Assembly (NCBI GenBank): GCA_015501585.1 | Contig: JADNRY010000011.1 | Span: forward strand, 496,001-560,000 | DNA: 64,000 bases | Direction of reading: 5' to 3' | Source: Rhodocollybia butyracea | Lineage: Eukaryota > Basidiomycota > Agaricomycetes > Agaricales > Omphalotaceae | In this document: piece by piece, positions 1 to 11,445 of the stretch | How the letters are laid out: each line of letters begins with the position of its first letter | Numbering within the stretch: the first letter of the stretch is position 1 | The notes under the pieces: model-generated | What the model was told of the DNA's origin: nothing | Seen by the model: only the letters and a program-made list of their open reading frames with translations | Databases searched by the model: none | Translations under genes and position numbers: made by a program

Positions 1-582
1 AGTTGAAAAGATGGAGAGCCAGAGAGTCTTCCTCCGAAGTAAAGTAGAGAACCCATATGATATCAACCATGGCAAGAATAAGCCATCCAACGGACATTGC
101 ATCAAGCGAGCCAACGCCAGAGAAGATACCAGCCTGGACTCCGTCTACTGCAAAAACAATAGCTACTGCGCCGAACACTGAGATTTGGAAGCGGTGCATT
201 GCTATAGAGTCGCTTGCAAGCGTGTAAAGAACACCGAGAATCAGGGCGAGTTGCAGGAAGATTGCGAACCACAGAACGCCGACACTCCCATTACCGACTA
301 TCAAATTAATTAGCAACCATTGATCAATGAGCAGAAAAGTAGACTTGCATCTGGCTGTAACGATTATTTGAGCGATAAAGCTAATGAACCAGGCGAAAGC
401 AGCAAGAATTGAGGTGAAAAGAAACAGCTAAAGGAAGGGTCTTGTTGAGATTTATGCAGAAACAGCTCCAAATGACGCACATAATGGGTTACAATAGGTG
501 TAAAATCTAGCACGGATATTAGAGATGGGATAGGAGATTTAAGAAATGCTCAACCTAGTCCTTCATTGCCACGGGGAGGCAT
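1..582 (-). CDS. SHO1: SHO1 osmosensor, 5' part (runs off window)
   Basis: High-osmolarity sensor of the HOG MAP-kinase pathway, a four-helix plasma-membrane protein that recruits Pbs2 through a C-terminal SH3 domain; that domain lies beyond base 1. Exons read on the minus strand: 582-555, 506-481, 427-349, 297 to beyond 1. The joined protein starts MPPRGNEGLDFTPIVTHY and continues with hydrophobic segments including FTSILAAFAWFISFIAQ and VGVLWFAIFLQLALILGVL, then a loop with SIAMHRFQISVFGAVAIVF. The motif WVLYFTSEEDSLALHLFN is very characteristic of fungal Sho1. The third intron (348-298) begins GCAAGT, a GC donor; using it gives an unbroken family-like junction (ARFGNGSVGVLWF), whereas the nearby GT site causes an immediate stop. 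Start chosen as the only ATG that leads into the conserved frame. Identity is near certain; the first two short exons are inferred from phase and splice signals. Confidence 0.9.
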
Positions 583-791
583 TATTACCAGCGAAGACGG
601 TTGAAAGGAAAAATTTTTGACCTCGCTGACGATGTTGAACGTGAAGAGCTGTGACACGTAACGCGTAACGCAGGCTCCTGAATTTTCCGGCTGAGCCAAT
701 CAAATAGCTGTTATCTTGTTATCGCCGCAGTCGCAAAAGAATGTTTCTCGCATTGTTGCAGTTGACTTTTATTCCCAAAGGTTAGATACTA

Positions 792-1625
792 CTACACGGC
801 CACGTTCAAATCGTAGACGCAGGAATCGTGTACTTTGCCTTTCGCCTTAACGTGCTCTTTCACTATCTCACGGAGAACAAACCCATTCTTCTCCATTACT
901 TTTCGACTACCATAGTTGTCGGGGTAAGTTACACCAACCATTCGACGCATTCCCATTCGAGGAATGGCCCACTGTTGAATGACTGCTTTGAACGCGCTGG
1001 ACATGATCCCTCTACCACCATAACTGGATGCAAGTAGGTCTGTACTCATCATCAGACGCGCTCAACCGAACACAATAACACTTACAGCCCATAGACCAAA
1101 TGATCTCTGGATCCCCAGCCTTGCGCTGATTGTTGATATCCAGAAGCCGAGGAGCTCTCCCCAAATCGACACCGTTTGAACCTGGTGCAAGCTCCATGTT
1201 CTCGAAACGGCGCAACTCGATGTCGCCAACTAACACGTCTGTGCCGTCTTCCTTTACTTCCCGGATGTATCGAATAGGACATCCGTCAACGACCTTAAGC
1301 GATCCTTCAGAACTGCTTTCGAGCTCTTGGAGTAGTGCTGTGGCTTCCTCCACTTTCTCAGTTACCCAAACTCTGGAATGCTCTGAAGGCAAATCTCAGA
1401 TGGAAATCACGAGAAATACAGCGAGTGTACTGTACCCAGCGTATATGGATAAGGTGGCCCTTTCAACCATGGGTGTACATTTGGGTCGTTGAGCAAGTCC
1501 GGAAGCAGCACGATATCGCTGAGTCGAGGAGGTGTTATGATAAAACCTGGATGTGAATCTAGGGGAAGAAATGGTTCGCCAGTAGACGGATTGACTTTCA
1601 GTGGATGAAGCTGAGATTTAGACAT
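792..1625 (-). CDS. GNAT-family N-acetyltransferase, copy 1 (intact)
   Basis: Predicted acetyl-CoA-dependent N-acetyltransferase of the RimJ/RimL-like GNAT type; substrate unknown. Exons: 1625-1436, 1382-1086, 1039-792, giving 244 aa in frame. The N-terminal part contains the usual phrase for accepting a neighbour-directed substrate (FIITPPRLSDIVLLPDLLND). The middle has DVLVGDIELRRFENMEL, the beta-strand pair typical of the family. The end carries YGGRGIMSSAFKAVIQQW, corresponding to the acetyl-CoA pyrophosphate loop (Q/R-x-x-G-x-G/A), then a strand and helix NYGSRKVMEKNGFVLRE, where the N-x-x-S-x-x-x-x-x-x-G-F pattern is standard for GNATs. All introns have GT-AG ends. It is the left copy of a tandem duplication; the right copy is broken. 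Family assignment is firm, physiological role unknown. Confidence 0.82.
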
Positions 1626-2039
1626 GATGGAGTGGAAGAAGACCCGATATGAAGTGACTCGATTGTACTTTAACTTAAGTACTCAAGCTCAAGTACTAAG
1701 TATTATAACGTAGCGGTCAAATTTGACCGAACGAAGGAAAGCCGCAGGTCTAAAAAAAGAAGCAGGCAAAGCCTACAGGCTGCAGGCTAGGATGAAATCC
1801 CGTTTTGAGCGGGGATCCACAACGCTTTGACATCATTTATATCCTGCGAGTCCTTCGACTGAGATTGTTCGGTTGATTTTCGCCGCTTCTAGGTGATTGA
1901 AGCAGCTGCATATGCCTCCAATCAAGTATGTATTTTATATGAGGGCCATCCCCCTCTCACAATCTAGCAAAGACTTCTCATTTTTTCGATCAGCCGTTCG
2001 TTTGTAGTGCTGCAAGCGGGTGCCTTGATTTGGCATTAG
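795..2039. repeat. Tandem duplication unit 1 (GNAT gene plus promoter)
   Basis: First unit of a direct tandem repeat of about 1.24 kb. It holds GNAT copy 1 and about 400 bp upstream. It starts near the shared word cgttcaaatcgtagacgcag and ends near the shared word gtgccttgatttggcat. The next unit follows directly. Matching blocks include the gene, the region around gaagtgactcgattgtactt, and the far upstream words ccgttttgag and gattttcgccg, so the promoter was duplicated with the gene. The non-coding part has diverged more than the exons, as expected if at least one copy was under selection for a time. Confidence 0.85.
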
Positions 2040-2874
2040 CTACAACATACTACGTTCAAATCGTAGACGCAGCAATCATGTACTTTGCCTTTCGCCTTGA
2101 CATGTTCTTTCACAATCTCACGGAGAACAAACCCGTTCTTCTCCATTACTTTTCGACTGCCATAGTTGTCGGGGTAAGTTACACCAACCATTCGACGCAT
2201 TCCCATCCGAGGAATGGCCCACTGCTTGATGACCGCTTTGAACGCGCTGGACATGATTCCTCTACCACCATAACTGGGTGCAAGTAGGTCTGTACTCATC
2301 GTCAGAGGCGATCAACTGAACACAATAATACTTACAGCCCATAGACCAAATGATCTCTGGATCCCCAGCCTTGCGCTGATTGTTGACATCCAGAAGTCGA
2401 GGAGCATTCTGCAAATCGACACCATCTGAACCTGGTGCAAGTCCATGTTCGCTAAACGCTGTAAGCCGATGTCGCCAACCAACACGTCTGTGCCGTCTTC
2501 CTTTACCTCCCGGATGTATCGAATGGGACATCCACCGACAACCTTAAGCGATCCTTCAGAACTGCTTTCAAGCTCTTGGAGTAGTGCTGTGGCTTCTTCT
2601 ACTTTCTCAGTTACCCAAGCTCTGGAATGCTCTGAAGACAAAATTCAGATGGAAATCATGAGAAAAACAATGATTGTACCATACCCAGTGTATATGGATA
2701 AGGTGGCCCTTTCAACCATGGGTGTACATTTGGGTCGTTGAGCAAGTCTGGAAGCAGCACGATATCGCTGAGTCGAGGAGGGGTTATGATAAAACCTGGA
2801 TGGGAATCTAGTGGAAGAAATGGTTCGCCGGTGGACGGATTGACTTTTAGTGGATGAAGGTAAGATTTAGACAT
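2036..2874 (-). pseudogene. GNAT acetyltransferase copy 2, frameshifted
   Basis: Second copy of the same GNAT gene, with the same three-exon layout: 2874-2685, 2631-2336, 2289-2036. Exons 1 and 3 remain open and nearly identical at protein level to copy 1 (exon 3 again has YGGRGIMSSAFKAVI and the NYGSRKVMEKNGF helix). Exon 2 is 296 nt instead of 297. Copy 1 reads gcaagctccatg on the plus strand where copy 2 reads gcaagtccatg (about 2437-2446), a one-base deletion. After it the frame changes, the remaining third of exon 2 is nonsense and exon 3 is reached out of frame. No alternative splice site that repairs it is evident. Either a recent pseudogene or a base missing in the assembly. Confidence 0.75.
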
Positions 2875-3261
2875 GATGGGGTGGAAGAAGATCTGATATG
2901 AAGTGACTCGATTGTACTTTAAAGCTTTAACTCTTAAGTACCAAGTTGGTACCAAGTATTATAGTATGGCGTTCAAAATTGATCGAACGAAGGAGAGTAG
3001 GCCGGCCACAGGTCTAAAAATGAAGCAGGCATGGCCTACATGCTATCCGGCTAAAATACCGTTTTGAGTTGGGAATCCAACGCTTTGGCATCATATGCAT
3101 CCGTTCGACTGAGGATTGTTCGGCTGATTTTCGCCGGAAGCGTATCCTATATAAAGGTCTAGCAAAGGCTTCTTAGATATTTTTCCGCGTACATGGGTGT
3201 TGGCTCTCACTGAACGATTCCGTTGCTGCAAAGCGGGTGCCTTGATTTGGCATAAGCCTTG
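2040..3261. repeat. Tandem duplication unit 2 (GNAT pseudogene plus promoter)
   Basis: Second unit of the direct repeat. It begins in the sequence that follows unit 1 and ends at gtgccttgatttggcataag (about 3240-3259). Homology to unit 1 includes the words gaagtgactcgattgtactt, aagtattata and gattgttcggctgattttcg. Its 5' flank has small insertions relative to unit 1, including an extra stretch near 3180-3230. Confidence 0.8.
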
Positions 3262-3454
3262 GGCCTTAGCCGAACTCTCGCCGGTTGGCAACGTGACCGT
3301 AAGTCACGTTGATATGAATCGATAAGTTTTGTCACCTCTCTGTTGGAATTTCTCATCCATCTCCCTCGACTGGCCCTAGCACCGCTGCGTCGAGCTAAAA
3401 AAGAAATTCTCTTCTACAATCTCCTGTACTTTTTCATTGTAAAATCTATACACC
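2875..3454. other. Upstream region between GNAT copy 2 and eEF2
   Basis: About 580 bp between two divergent starts. The left part (to about 3261) is the duplicated GNAT upstream region. The remaining 190 bp must hold the eEF2 core promoter and 5' UTR. I see a C/T-rich stretch (tttctcatccatctccctcg) that resembles the pyrimidine-rich start regions of strongly expressed fungal genes, but no clear TATA box. Confidence 0.5.
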
Positions 3455-6400
3455 ATGGTGTACGTCGTATCTATCAGCTTTTCATCGTTTTTCTCTGCGA
3501 CTAAAATTTTACGATCTCTAGTAACTTCACTGTCGGTAAGTATACAATGTTTTTCTGCTTCGTTGGCTTAAGCATTCCCTGCGATCCGTAGATCAGATTC
3601 GTGGGCTCATGGACAGGCCCACGAACATCCGTAACATGAGTGTCATCGCTCACGGTAAGCACCAGAGTTGTAGATGTTTTCGGATGTTCTAACTTTTTTG
3701 CTCTGCAGTCGACCATGGAAAGTCCACCCTCACAGACTCATTGGTCTCTAAAGCCGGTATTATTGCTTCAGCGAAGGCTGGAGACATGCGTTTTACAGAC
3801 ACAAGAGAAGATGAAAAGGAACGTGGTATCACCATCAAGTCCACTGCCATCTCCATGTATTTCGAGGTAGACAAGGAACAGCTTCCTTCGATCAAGCAGA
3901 AAACCGATGGTGTGTACACTACTCAGCGCTTTAGCCATCGATAACTGAAAAATTTCTATAGGTAACGAATTCTTGATCAACTTGATCGACTCTCCAGGGC
4001 ACGTCGATTTCTCGTCGGAAGTCACCGCTGCTCTCCGTGTCACCGATGGTGCCCTTGTTGTCGTCGACTGTGTCGAAGGTGTCTGTGTTCAGACAGAAAC
4101 CGTGCTCCGTCAGGCTTTGACAGAACGTATCAAACCTGTCGTCATCATTAACAAGGTTGACCGTGCTCTTCTCGAACTCCAGGTAGACAAAGAGTCTCTT
4201 TATCAGTCATTCCAACGTACCGTCGAGAGTGTCAATGTCATTGTATCTACATACCATGACGAGGCTCTCGGTGATGTCCAGGTTTACCCTGACAGAGGTA
4301 CAGTCGCATTCGGTTCTGGTCTTCACGGTTGGGCCTTCACTCTCCGTCAGTTTGCCGCCCGATACGCTAAAAAGTTCGGTGTTGACAAGGAGAAGATGAT
4401 GGCCAAGCTTTGGGGTGACAACTACTTCAACCCAAAGACAAAGAAGTGGAGTAACAAGAACACCGATGCCGATGGCAAACCTCTTGAACGTGCATTCAAC
4501 TCGTTCGTTCTTGATCCCATTTTCAAGATTTTCGACGCTGTTATGAACTTCAAAAAGGATGCCATTGGCCCCATGCTCGAGAAGCTCGACGTCAAGCTCG
4601 CCCAGGATGAGCGTGATCTCGAGGGTAAAGCCCTTCTCAAAGTTGTCATGCGTAAATTCTTGCCCGCTGGTGACTCCATGCTGGAAATGATTGTCATTAA
4701 CCTTCCTTCCCCCGCCACTGCTCAACGCTACCGTGTTGAGACCCTCTACGAAGGTCCCATGGACGACGAGTCTGCCATCGGTATCCGTGACTGTGATCCC
4801 AAGGGCCCCCTTGTCCTCTACGTTTCCAAGATGGTGCCCACTTCCGACAAAGGACGATTCTACGCCTTTGGTCGTGTGTTCTCTGGAACTGTTCGCTCCG
4901 GACCTAAGGTCCGTATCCAAGGTCCCAACTATCTTCCTGGAAAGAAGGACGACCTCTTCGTCAAATCTATCCAGCGAACTGTCTTGATGATGGGTCGTTA
5001 CATCGAGCCTATCGAAGATTGTCCCGCTGGTAACATCGTCGGTCTCGTCGGTATCGACCAGTTCTTGTTGAAGAGCGGTACCCTCACAACATCTGAGACC
5101 GCCCACAACATGAGGATCATGCGATTCTCCGTCTCCCCTGTCGTTCAAGTTGCCGTAGAGGTCAAGAACGCTGCCGATCTTCCCAAACTCGTCGAAGGTC
5201 TTAAGCGTCTTTCAAAATCTGACCCCTGTGTCCAAGCATGGATTGCAGAAACTGGTGAGCACATTGTCGCTGGTGCTGGTGAGTTGCATTTGGAAATTTG
5301 CTTGAAGGTATGTCCAATATCCCGAACGCATATTTCAACGACTGACGTTCTCGTGTTCAAAGGATCTGCAAGAAGACCACGCTGGTGTCCCTCTTAAGAT
5401 TTCCGACCCCGTCGTTCCTTACCGTGAAACCGTCAGGGCCGAGTCTTCGATTGTCGCTCTGTCAAAATCTCAGAACAAGCACAATCGTCTGTATGTCAAG
5501 GCCATGCCTCTTGATGAGGAACTCTCAAAGGCAATCGAAGAGGGTAAGGTCAACCCTCGTGATGATTTCAAGGCTCGTGCCCGTGTCCTTGCTGATGACT
5601 TTGGCTGGGATGTCACCGATGCCCGAAAGATTTGGTGTTTCGGTCCCGAGACCACTGGTCCCAACTTGTTGGTCGATGTTACCAAGGGAGTACAGTACTT
5701 GAACGAAATCAAGGATTCTTGTGTTGCAGCCTTCCAATGGGCAACGAAGGAAGGTGTCTGTGCCGAAGAGAACATGCGTGGTGTCCGATTCAATGTCCTT
5801 GATGTTACCGTAAGTTTATGTGGGTCATTAAGTATTTGGGTCTCATACTAAGGATTTTTTCAGCTACACGCTGATGCTATTCACCGTGGTGGTGGACAAA
5901 TTATCCCCACTTGCCGACGTGCCTGTTATGCCGCCTGCCTGCTCGCCAGCCCTGGTCTTCAGGAACCCATCTACCTCGGTGATTGCTCTAACAATATTCT
6001 TTTTACTTTTCTCTTATCAGTCATCTAGTCGAAATCCAATGTCCCGAGAATGCCATCGGTGGAATCTATTCTTGCCTGAACAAGCGTCGTGGACAGGTAT
6101 TTAGTGAAGAGCAGAGGCCTGGAACCCCCATGTTCACGGTCAAAGCCTTCCTCCCTGTTGCCGAGTCCTTTGGTTTCAATGGAGAGCTTCGATCACATAC
6201 CGCCGGCCAGGCCTTCCCCCAGAGTGTGTTTGACCACTGGGAGATCATGCCCGGATGTAAGTTTTGATTCGTAGCTTCTTATTCTTTCAGGGACTGATAT
6301 TCTGCTTTAGCGCCACTCGACAAGGGTAGCAAGATCGAAGAGGTCGTTACTAAGATTCGTACACGCAAGGGTCTCAAGGTATGCACGACGTGTGTTTTTC

Positions 6401-6476
6401 TAAGATCGCAGCTGACTGGTCATGTCCTTTTCAGCCTGAGATTCCTCCTCTTGACACTTACTACGACAAGCTGTAA
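3455..6476 (+). CDS. EFT: Translation elongation factor eEF2
   Basis: Cytosolic GTPase that drives ribosomal translocation. Ten exons: 3455-3459, 3522-3535, 3592-3654, 3709-3909, 3962-5307, 5363-5809, 5864-5978, 6029-6256, 6311-6378, 6435-6476. They sum to 2,529 nt, an 842-aa protein, the normal length for the family. The G1 box [14 protein letters not shown] spans exons 3-4; the switch region [15 protein letters not shown], the G3 box DSPGHVDF and the G4 box NKVD follow. The diphthamide loop [12 protein letters not shown] starts exon 7, and the protein ends PLDTYYDKL. The first coding exon is only 5 nt (ATGGT) and the second 14 nt; introns crowd both ends while a 1.35 kb exon covers the middle. 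Codon use is strongly C-ending, as expected for a highly expressed gene. A candidate methyltransferase for this protein lies at 37209. Confidence 0.98.
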
Positions 6477-6703
6477 ATAAATGAATGATATGTAGATTTT
6501 CGTACAAATGTTCTTTACTACAATGTTGGTTCAAATAGTTTGTATACATCGCTCTTTGTTATATTTTACATGCTCTGGTATGCTAACATTTCGGATGCGT
6601 GGCTCTGTGTCATTGACTCGAGAGCGAAACGGTTCCGATGTGCGATGATAAATAGCTAGCTGATTGAGGATGCTTGTTGATTGACACTCTTGCTTTAACC
6701 TCC

Positions 6704-7908
6704 ATGGCTGACGCTAACACGAAAGATCTTGCCGATGTGGCAGAATTGAAAGAGTATCTGCAAGGCACACCATTTGCTTCCTCGGGGATCGATATCCTCA
6801 CTGGCGGAACGGGGAATTTCGCGTGTCGCCTGCACCTTATTTCTCCATACCAAGGTCAATCGACGTTGGTGCTGAAACACGCCAAACCCTATATATTCAC
6901 TGCACGGAATTGGCCTTTTTCACTTGAGCGACAGGTGAGTAACTTTGTTCCAAGTCAAATCGATACTGAGCCCTTCCTCAAAGAAATTTGAAGTTGAAGC
7001 TCTGAAGATCGTCGGAGCATCTATCCCAGATAACGACTTCGTCAATGTACCTGAAGTGCATCTTTTCGACGAAAAGGAATCCATCATCATTATGGAAGAT
7101 TGTGGCGTGGGTTCCTTGACGCTGAAGCAGTTTGCGATGGATGGTAAATGCACTCTTGACACAGCAGAGAAGATTGGGTTGGAGTTGGGACTGTTTTTAC
7201 GTCGGATACATGCGATAAACCGAGAACGCAACTCGGCCGTGTGTGATGTTTTTGAAGGTAATGCAGAGGCGAAGAGGATATCTGCTTGGGCGACCTATGG
7301 ACGCCTTGTGTCGACGTTGAGTGGAGAAGATGCGTTACCTGCCCTTCAAAACTCACCGTTGGATATCAAGGAAGGAGATATGAAGGCAATTGAGGAAATA
7401 GCGAAGACGATGTCGGCGTTGATGATTAGTGCAAAGGACACGGTAAGCCCTAACACTGTATCTATGCAGGGCCAGTCTCATTCTTTACTTATGCTTACAG
7501 TTTATCATGGGGGACTTTTGGCCGGGTAATGTTCTCGTCTCATGCGATTCCGATAACTCTGTAAAAGGGATCAGTATCGTTGACTGGGAACTTTCCAAGA
7601 CAGGATGGCCTGCATTAGATTTGGGGCAATTCACTGCAGAAGTGTCTTTGCTTCGAAGATTCCATCCTTCATTCGAGGCTGAGGGTGCCAAAATGATATC
7701 AGCTTTGTATTCTTCGTACGCCATAGACGAAGAAGAGGCTCGGATGGCAGTACTTCATTGGGGAGTACATTTAATCGTTTGGACGCCGCGGGTGCAATGG
7801 GGAGGAACAGAAGAAACGAAAGAAATGGTGCTCAAAGGCGTTGAACTTGTTGTAAACAGCCAGTCGAGTCCAAAGTCGTGGTTGTATGATTTATACAGTG
7901 GAAAATAA
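6704..7908 (+). CDS. APH-fold small-molecule kinase-like protein
   Basis: Predicted phosphotransferase of the APH/choline-kinase fold, resembling methylthioribose-kinase-like proteins common in mushrooms; substrate unknown. Exons 6704-6934, 6984-7442, 7501-7908 give 365 aa. The N-lobe has a glycine-rich ILTGGTGNFACRLHL segment and a strand with the ATP-binding lysine in TLVLKHAKPY. IIIMEDCGVGSL corresponds to the hinge. The catalytic loop reads FIMGDFWPGNVLVS, so the Brenner motif HGDxxxxN is present as MGDxxxxN: Asp and Asn are kept and His is replaced by Met. The metal-binding motif follows as ISIVDWELSKTGWPALDLGQF. The first in-frame ATG is used. Sits 227 bp downstream of eEF2 on the same strand, with its own promoter. 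The family is solid, the activity is not. Confidence 0.8.
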
Positions 7909-8011
7909 GTTACGTGTGGCCTAAGAGATAGAGATATGTACATACTTGAATTTTGATCCGTATTATTCTTTCAACTCATACGATCACGTTCAAATTCGCC
8001 TATGTTTCAAC

Positions 8012-11007
8012 ATGGAGGCCAGCCCTACAGAAGTCTATCTACCGCCTTCATTTCCGTATCCTATCAAGATTTCATCCATCGATGCTAGTGTCTCAGCAAA
8101 TGTTGAGCGAGGAACTCGGCTGCTGAGCTATTCTTTTGTTTATCTCGGTCATGCGCCGGGATCTCTACCCGAAACTCGTTTTGGCACTTGGGATTCTGCC
8201 ATCGACGGTACTCTTCAAGTATGGCATATCAGCGTCGGCGACGTTATCTCGCAACGGAAGGCCAAAGAAAAACCTGTGGCCGTCATAGTCGAGCCTTGTA
8301 AACATGGCATGCAGCTTCAAGGCCTCTGTGTTTTATGTGGCAAGGACATGACCAAGTAGGTGTTTTTTCTTACTCGTGAACATGTTATTGAGCCATAAAC
8401 TAGCATCGATTATATAGGCTTCTCCGATGCTTCTCGGGCCTCTATTCAGATGACACATTCAGCCTTTGGACCTACTGTTTCTTTCGAAGAAGCCCAACGG
8501 ATCGAACGCGAAACTGCAAACCGGTTGCTCAAGAACAGAAAACTATCCCTTATCGTTGACCTTGACCAGACAATTGTACATGCTACGGTAGACCCTACTG
8601 TCGGCGAATGGATGGCAGAAGGGGAAGCTTGGGAAGCCGCGAAGGGATCAGGAGAGGATGAAAGCGATCCTAAAGAATGTAACCCAAACTGGGATGCCTT
8701 GAAAGATGTTAAAAAGTTTAGACTTGGCCCGGAGACTTTAGGAAGTCTATCGCGGGGCAAGGGAAAGTCGCCTGCTAACAAGGGAGTTGAGAATGAGGGT
8801 TGTATATATTACATCAAACCTAGGTGAGTCCTTGGACTGTATACTATTGAATCTCGTTCTGAAATACTCTTGTAGACCTGGCTGGTCGGAATTTCTCTCA
8901 CAAATGGCAAAGATGTACGAAATGCATGTGTACACGATGGGTACTCGTGCATATGCTGAGGAAGTATGTGCCGCCATCGATCCCAGTGGAGAGGCCTTCG
9001 GGGGGCGTATATTAAGTCGAGATGAGAGCGGCAGTAAGTCTCACATAACCGCTATGTATATTTTATTTACATATCATTCTAGGTCTCACCCAAAAGAGCC
9101 TCCAACGGCTCTTCCCTTGTGACACATCAATGGTGGTCATTATCGACGACCGCGCAGATGTTTGGGAATGGAGTCCCAATCTGCTCAAAGTCATACCCTG
9201 TGCGTCTTTTGTCCTAATTATTCGACTCTTTCATCTCACGCGCACTTTCAGTCGATTTCTTTGTTGGAATCGGCGACATTAATTCGACATTTCTACCCAA
9301 AGTCGCACCACTTACACCTCCTTCGACACCTCATACAGCTTCCAAACCTGAACCACCGGTTACTCCTGAAAATGATCCCACTCCGGAAGAGCTTGAACGT
9401 TCAGAAGCGGAACAGAAGGAAATGCTTAGCAAGAACTCGGAAACGCTCAATGCTCAGGTTCAGGAGCGCCCTCTAGCAAAAATGCAAGAGGAGTTGAAGC
9501 AATCTATCTCAGCGGAAGACTCATCCACCATTGAACCTATCGCTGCTCCACAAAACTCTGACGAGGAAGAGGCGCAACCAGAAGAAGAGAAGACTTCCGA
9601 CTCCGATGCACCCATTAAGGAATCCTTAAAACAAGGGAAGATGCCTCAGAAAGCATTACTGAAAAATGATGATATAGAGCTATTTCGATTAGACCATGTG
9701 CGTTTTTCACTTTTGCCCAAAGCCTGTATTCTTAAAGTCGTTCAGATATTGGGCGAGATACACCATAAATTCTATGAAGCTTATGACGCACGCCCTGCAC
9801 AATCATCCAAACAGCCTTCGAAAGCAAAAACAAAACCGGAGAAGCCACTATACGATGTGACTGTCAGTAAACTCTTTATGCTTCTCTAGTAGTTGAGCTC
9901 ATCTTCTTGTAGCGAATCATTCCTGGTATCCGTGCAGACGTCTTGAAAGATGTCCATATCCTGTTTTCAAGTGTCATTCCACTAGACACAAGACCAGAAA
10001 GCGCAGAGATTTGGCGGTTAGCTGTAATGTTTGGAGCGAAATGCTCAACAGAACTGACGCCCGAAACGACACACGTAGTCGCAGCAAAGGTATGTATCTA
10101 TCTCGTCTATAAGTTCCTTACATTCTCAAGGACGTCTTATTGTTCAGCGGGGGACAGTGAAGGTCGACATGGCGCGTCGACGAGGAAACATCAAAATCGT
10201 TTGGCCGACTTGGTTGACCGATTCCATAGCCTTATGGCAGAAACGTCCGGAGGTGACCTACTTGCTCGATGAACCTCCCGTGGCTGAACAAAGTACTACA
10301 CCTCCTCAAGCTTCGTCTGACTTGGATATTGACGATGACGAGTGGGATTTGGAGAGTGCGCCCACAAGTGGTGGGGTATCACTGGGAGTTAATCCGGGTT
10401 CTGCTTTCCATGCAGATGAGATCAACTGGAACGATATCAATGATGAAGTCGAGGCGGCGATGATGGAGAGTGACGATGAAGAGGATACGGAAGATGTGAA
10501 AAGTGTGAAGAGCGATAGAAGCATACGTAGTGGAAATGTCAGTGAAGACGAATGGTCAGATGAGTCGAATAGTGTTGTTAGGTTAGTCTTTTGACAAGAC
10601 TGACATATAATACTAACTCTCAACGCTTCGGCAGCACTCCAAAGGGCGGTAAACGGAAACGACTACGAAGTCTAACACCTTCTGAAATCCCTGGAATGAA
10701 TCGTGATTCAGACGTTCTAAGGTCGCCTTTGTCGAAGAGGAAGAAACTTGCCGCTGATCGTTTAGGACTGTCGAAGCTGAAAGTCGCTATTCACGCGGAT
10801 GATCTACGTAGTTCCCGATCTCGAGACCGGAGCGCAAGCCCCACGGGCAAATTGACTGGTTCGAGTCCAGGGAATGAGGACAGCGATATGGAAGAAGTTG
10901 CAGGTATAAAAGGGGATCAGGAAGAAGACGACGAAGGAGACGAGAGTGGCACGGAAGATATAGAAGATGACTTTTTAGCCAGGGAGCTGGAGAATGAGTG
11001 GGGATAG
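8012..11007 (+). CDS. FCP1: RNA polymerase II CTD phosphatase FCP1
   Basis: Removes phosphates from Ser2 of the RNA polymerase II C-terminal repeats and recycles the polymerase. Nine exons: 8012-8355, 8404-8823, 8876-9033, 9083-9199, 9252-9697, 9746-9862, 9913-10089, 10148-10581, 10635-11007; 2,586 nt, 861 aa. An N-terminal beta segment is followed by a C-x-x-C-like CKHGMQLQGLCVLCGKDM. The catalytic motif VDLDQTIVHAT has the nucleophile Asp near residue 167, then YYIKPRPGWSEFL and VVIIDDRADVWEWSPN. A BRCT domain follows (VHILFSSVIPLDTRPES, then VWPTWLTDSIALWQKRPEV), then an acidic tail with KKRKK-like basic patches, ending ELENEWG. The intron at 9698-9745 is in frame and stop-free; I remove it because FCP1 proteins join these segments directly. 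Ends convergently with MAU2. Confidence 0.93.
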
Positions 11008-11445
11008 CCTGAGCGACCTTTCAGGTATCATCATACTCCATGTCATCTACTCACTGTTGTCTCCCCTTCCAACACTATCCATCTGTCTTATTGCTGTCTT
11101 TTTTCGTGTATGTATCGCTGCATTTTTGTTCAAGTTGTGTTCCTTTCTTTCATAATTTTGTTTTCTCCACGTTCACATTGGGAATACAATGAAATTCTTC
11201 CGTTCCTGTATTGTATTGTTAATTATAGGCATACGTATGTAGGTAATAGTCGAGAATGTACAATTTCCTTGCAGCATGGGGTAGGAGTGAAGACTTCAAG
11301 TTGCATAGTTGCTTGGCAAATACATATAGATGTACACGAATGTGATTTATGAGAGTCCAGGATGCGAGATGCGAGATGAAAAACGAAGGATGCGAGACAA
11401 CAAGGCGATGGTGGAATGAATAATAGAACGAAAGAAATGCAGGAA
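11008..11445. other. Convergent 3' region FCP1/MAU2
   Basis: About 440 bp between two converging stop codons. AT-rich with T-runs on both strands and several poly(A)-signal-like words. No conserved coding frame: short open frames here contain low-complexity sequence only. Best read as the two 3' UTRs. Confidence 0.5.

Noticed and set aside
4207..5148. 313-aa open frame antisense to eEF2
   Set aside because: Mirror of a highly biased coding sequence; strong codon bias on the plus strand leaves the opposite frame open. No domain resemblance.
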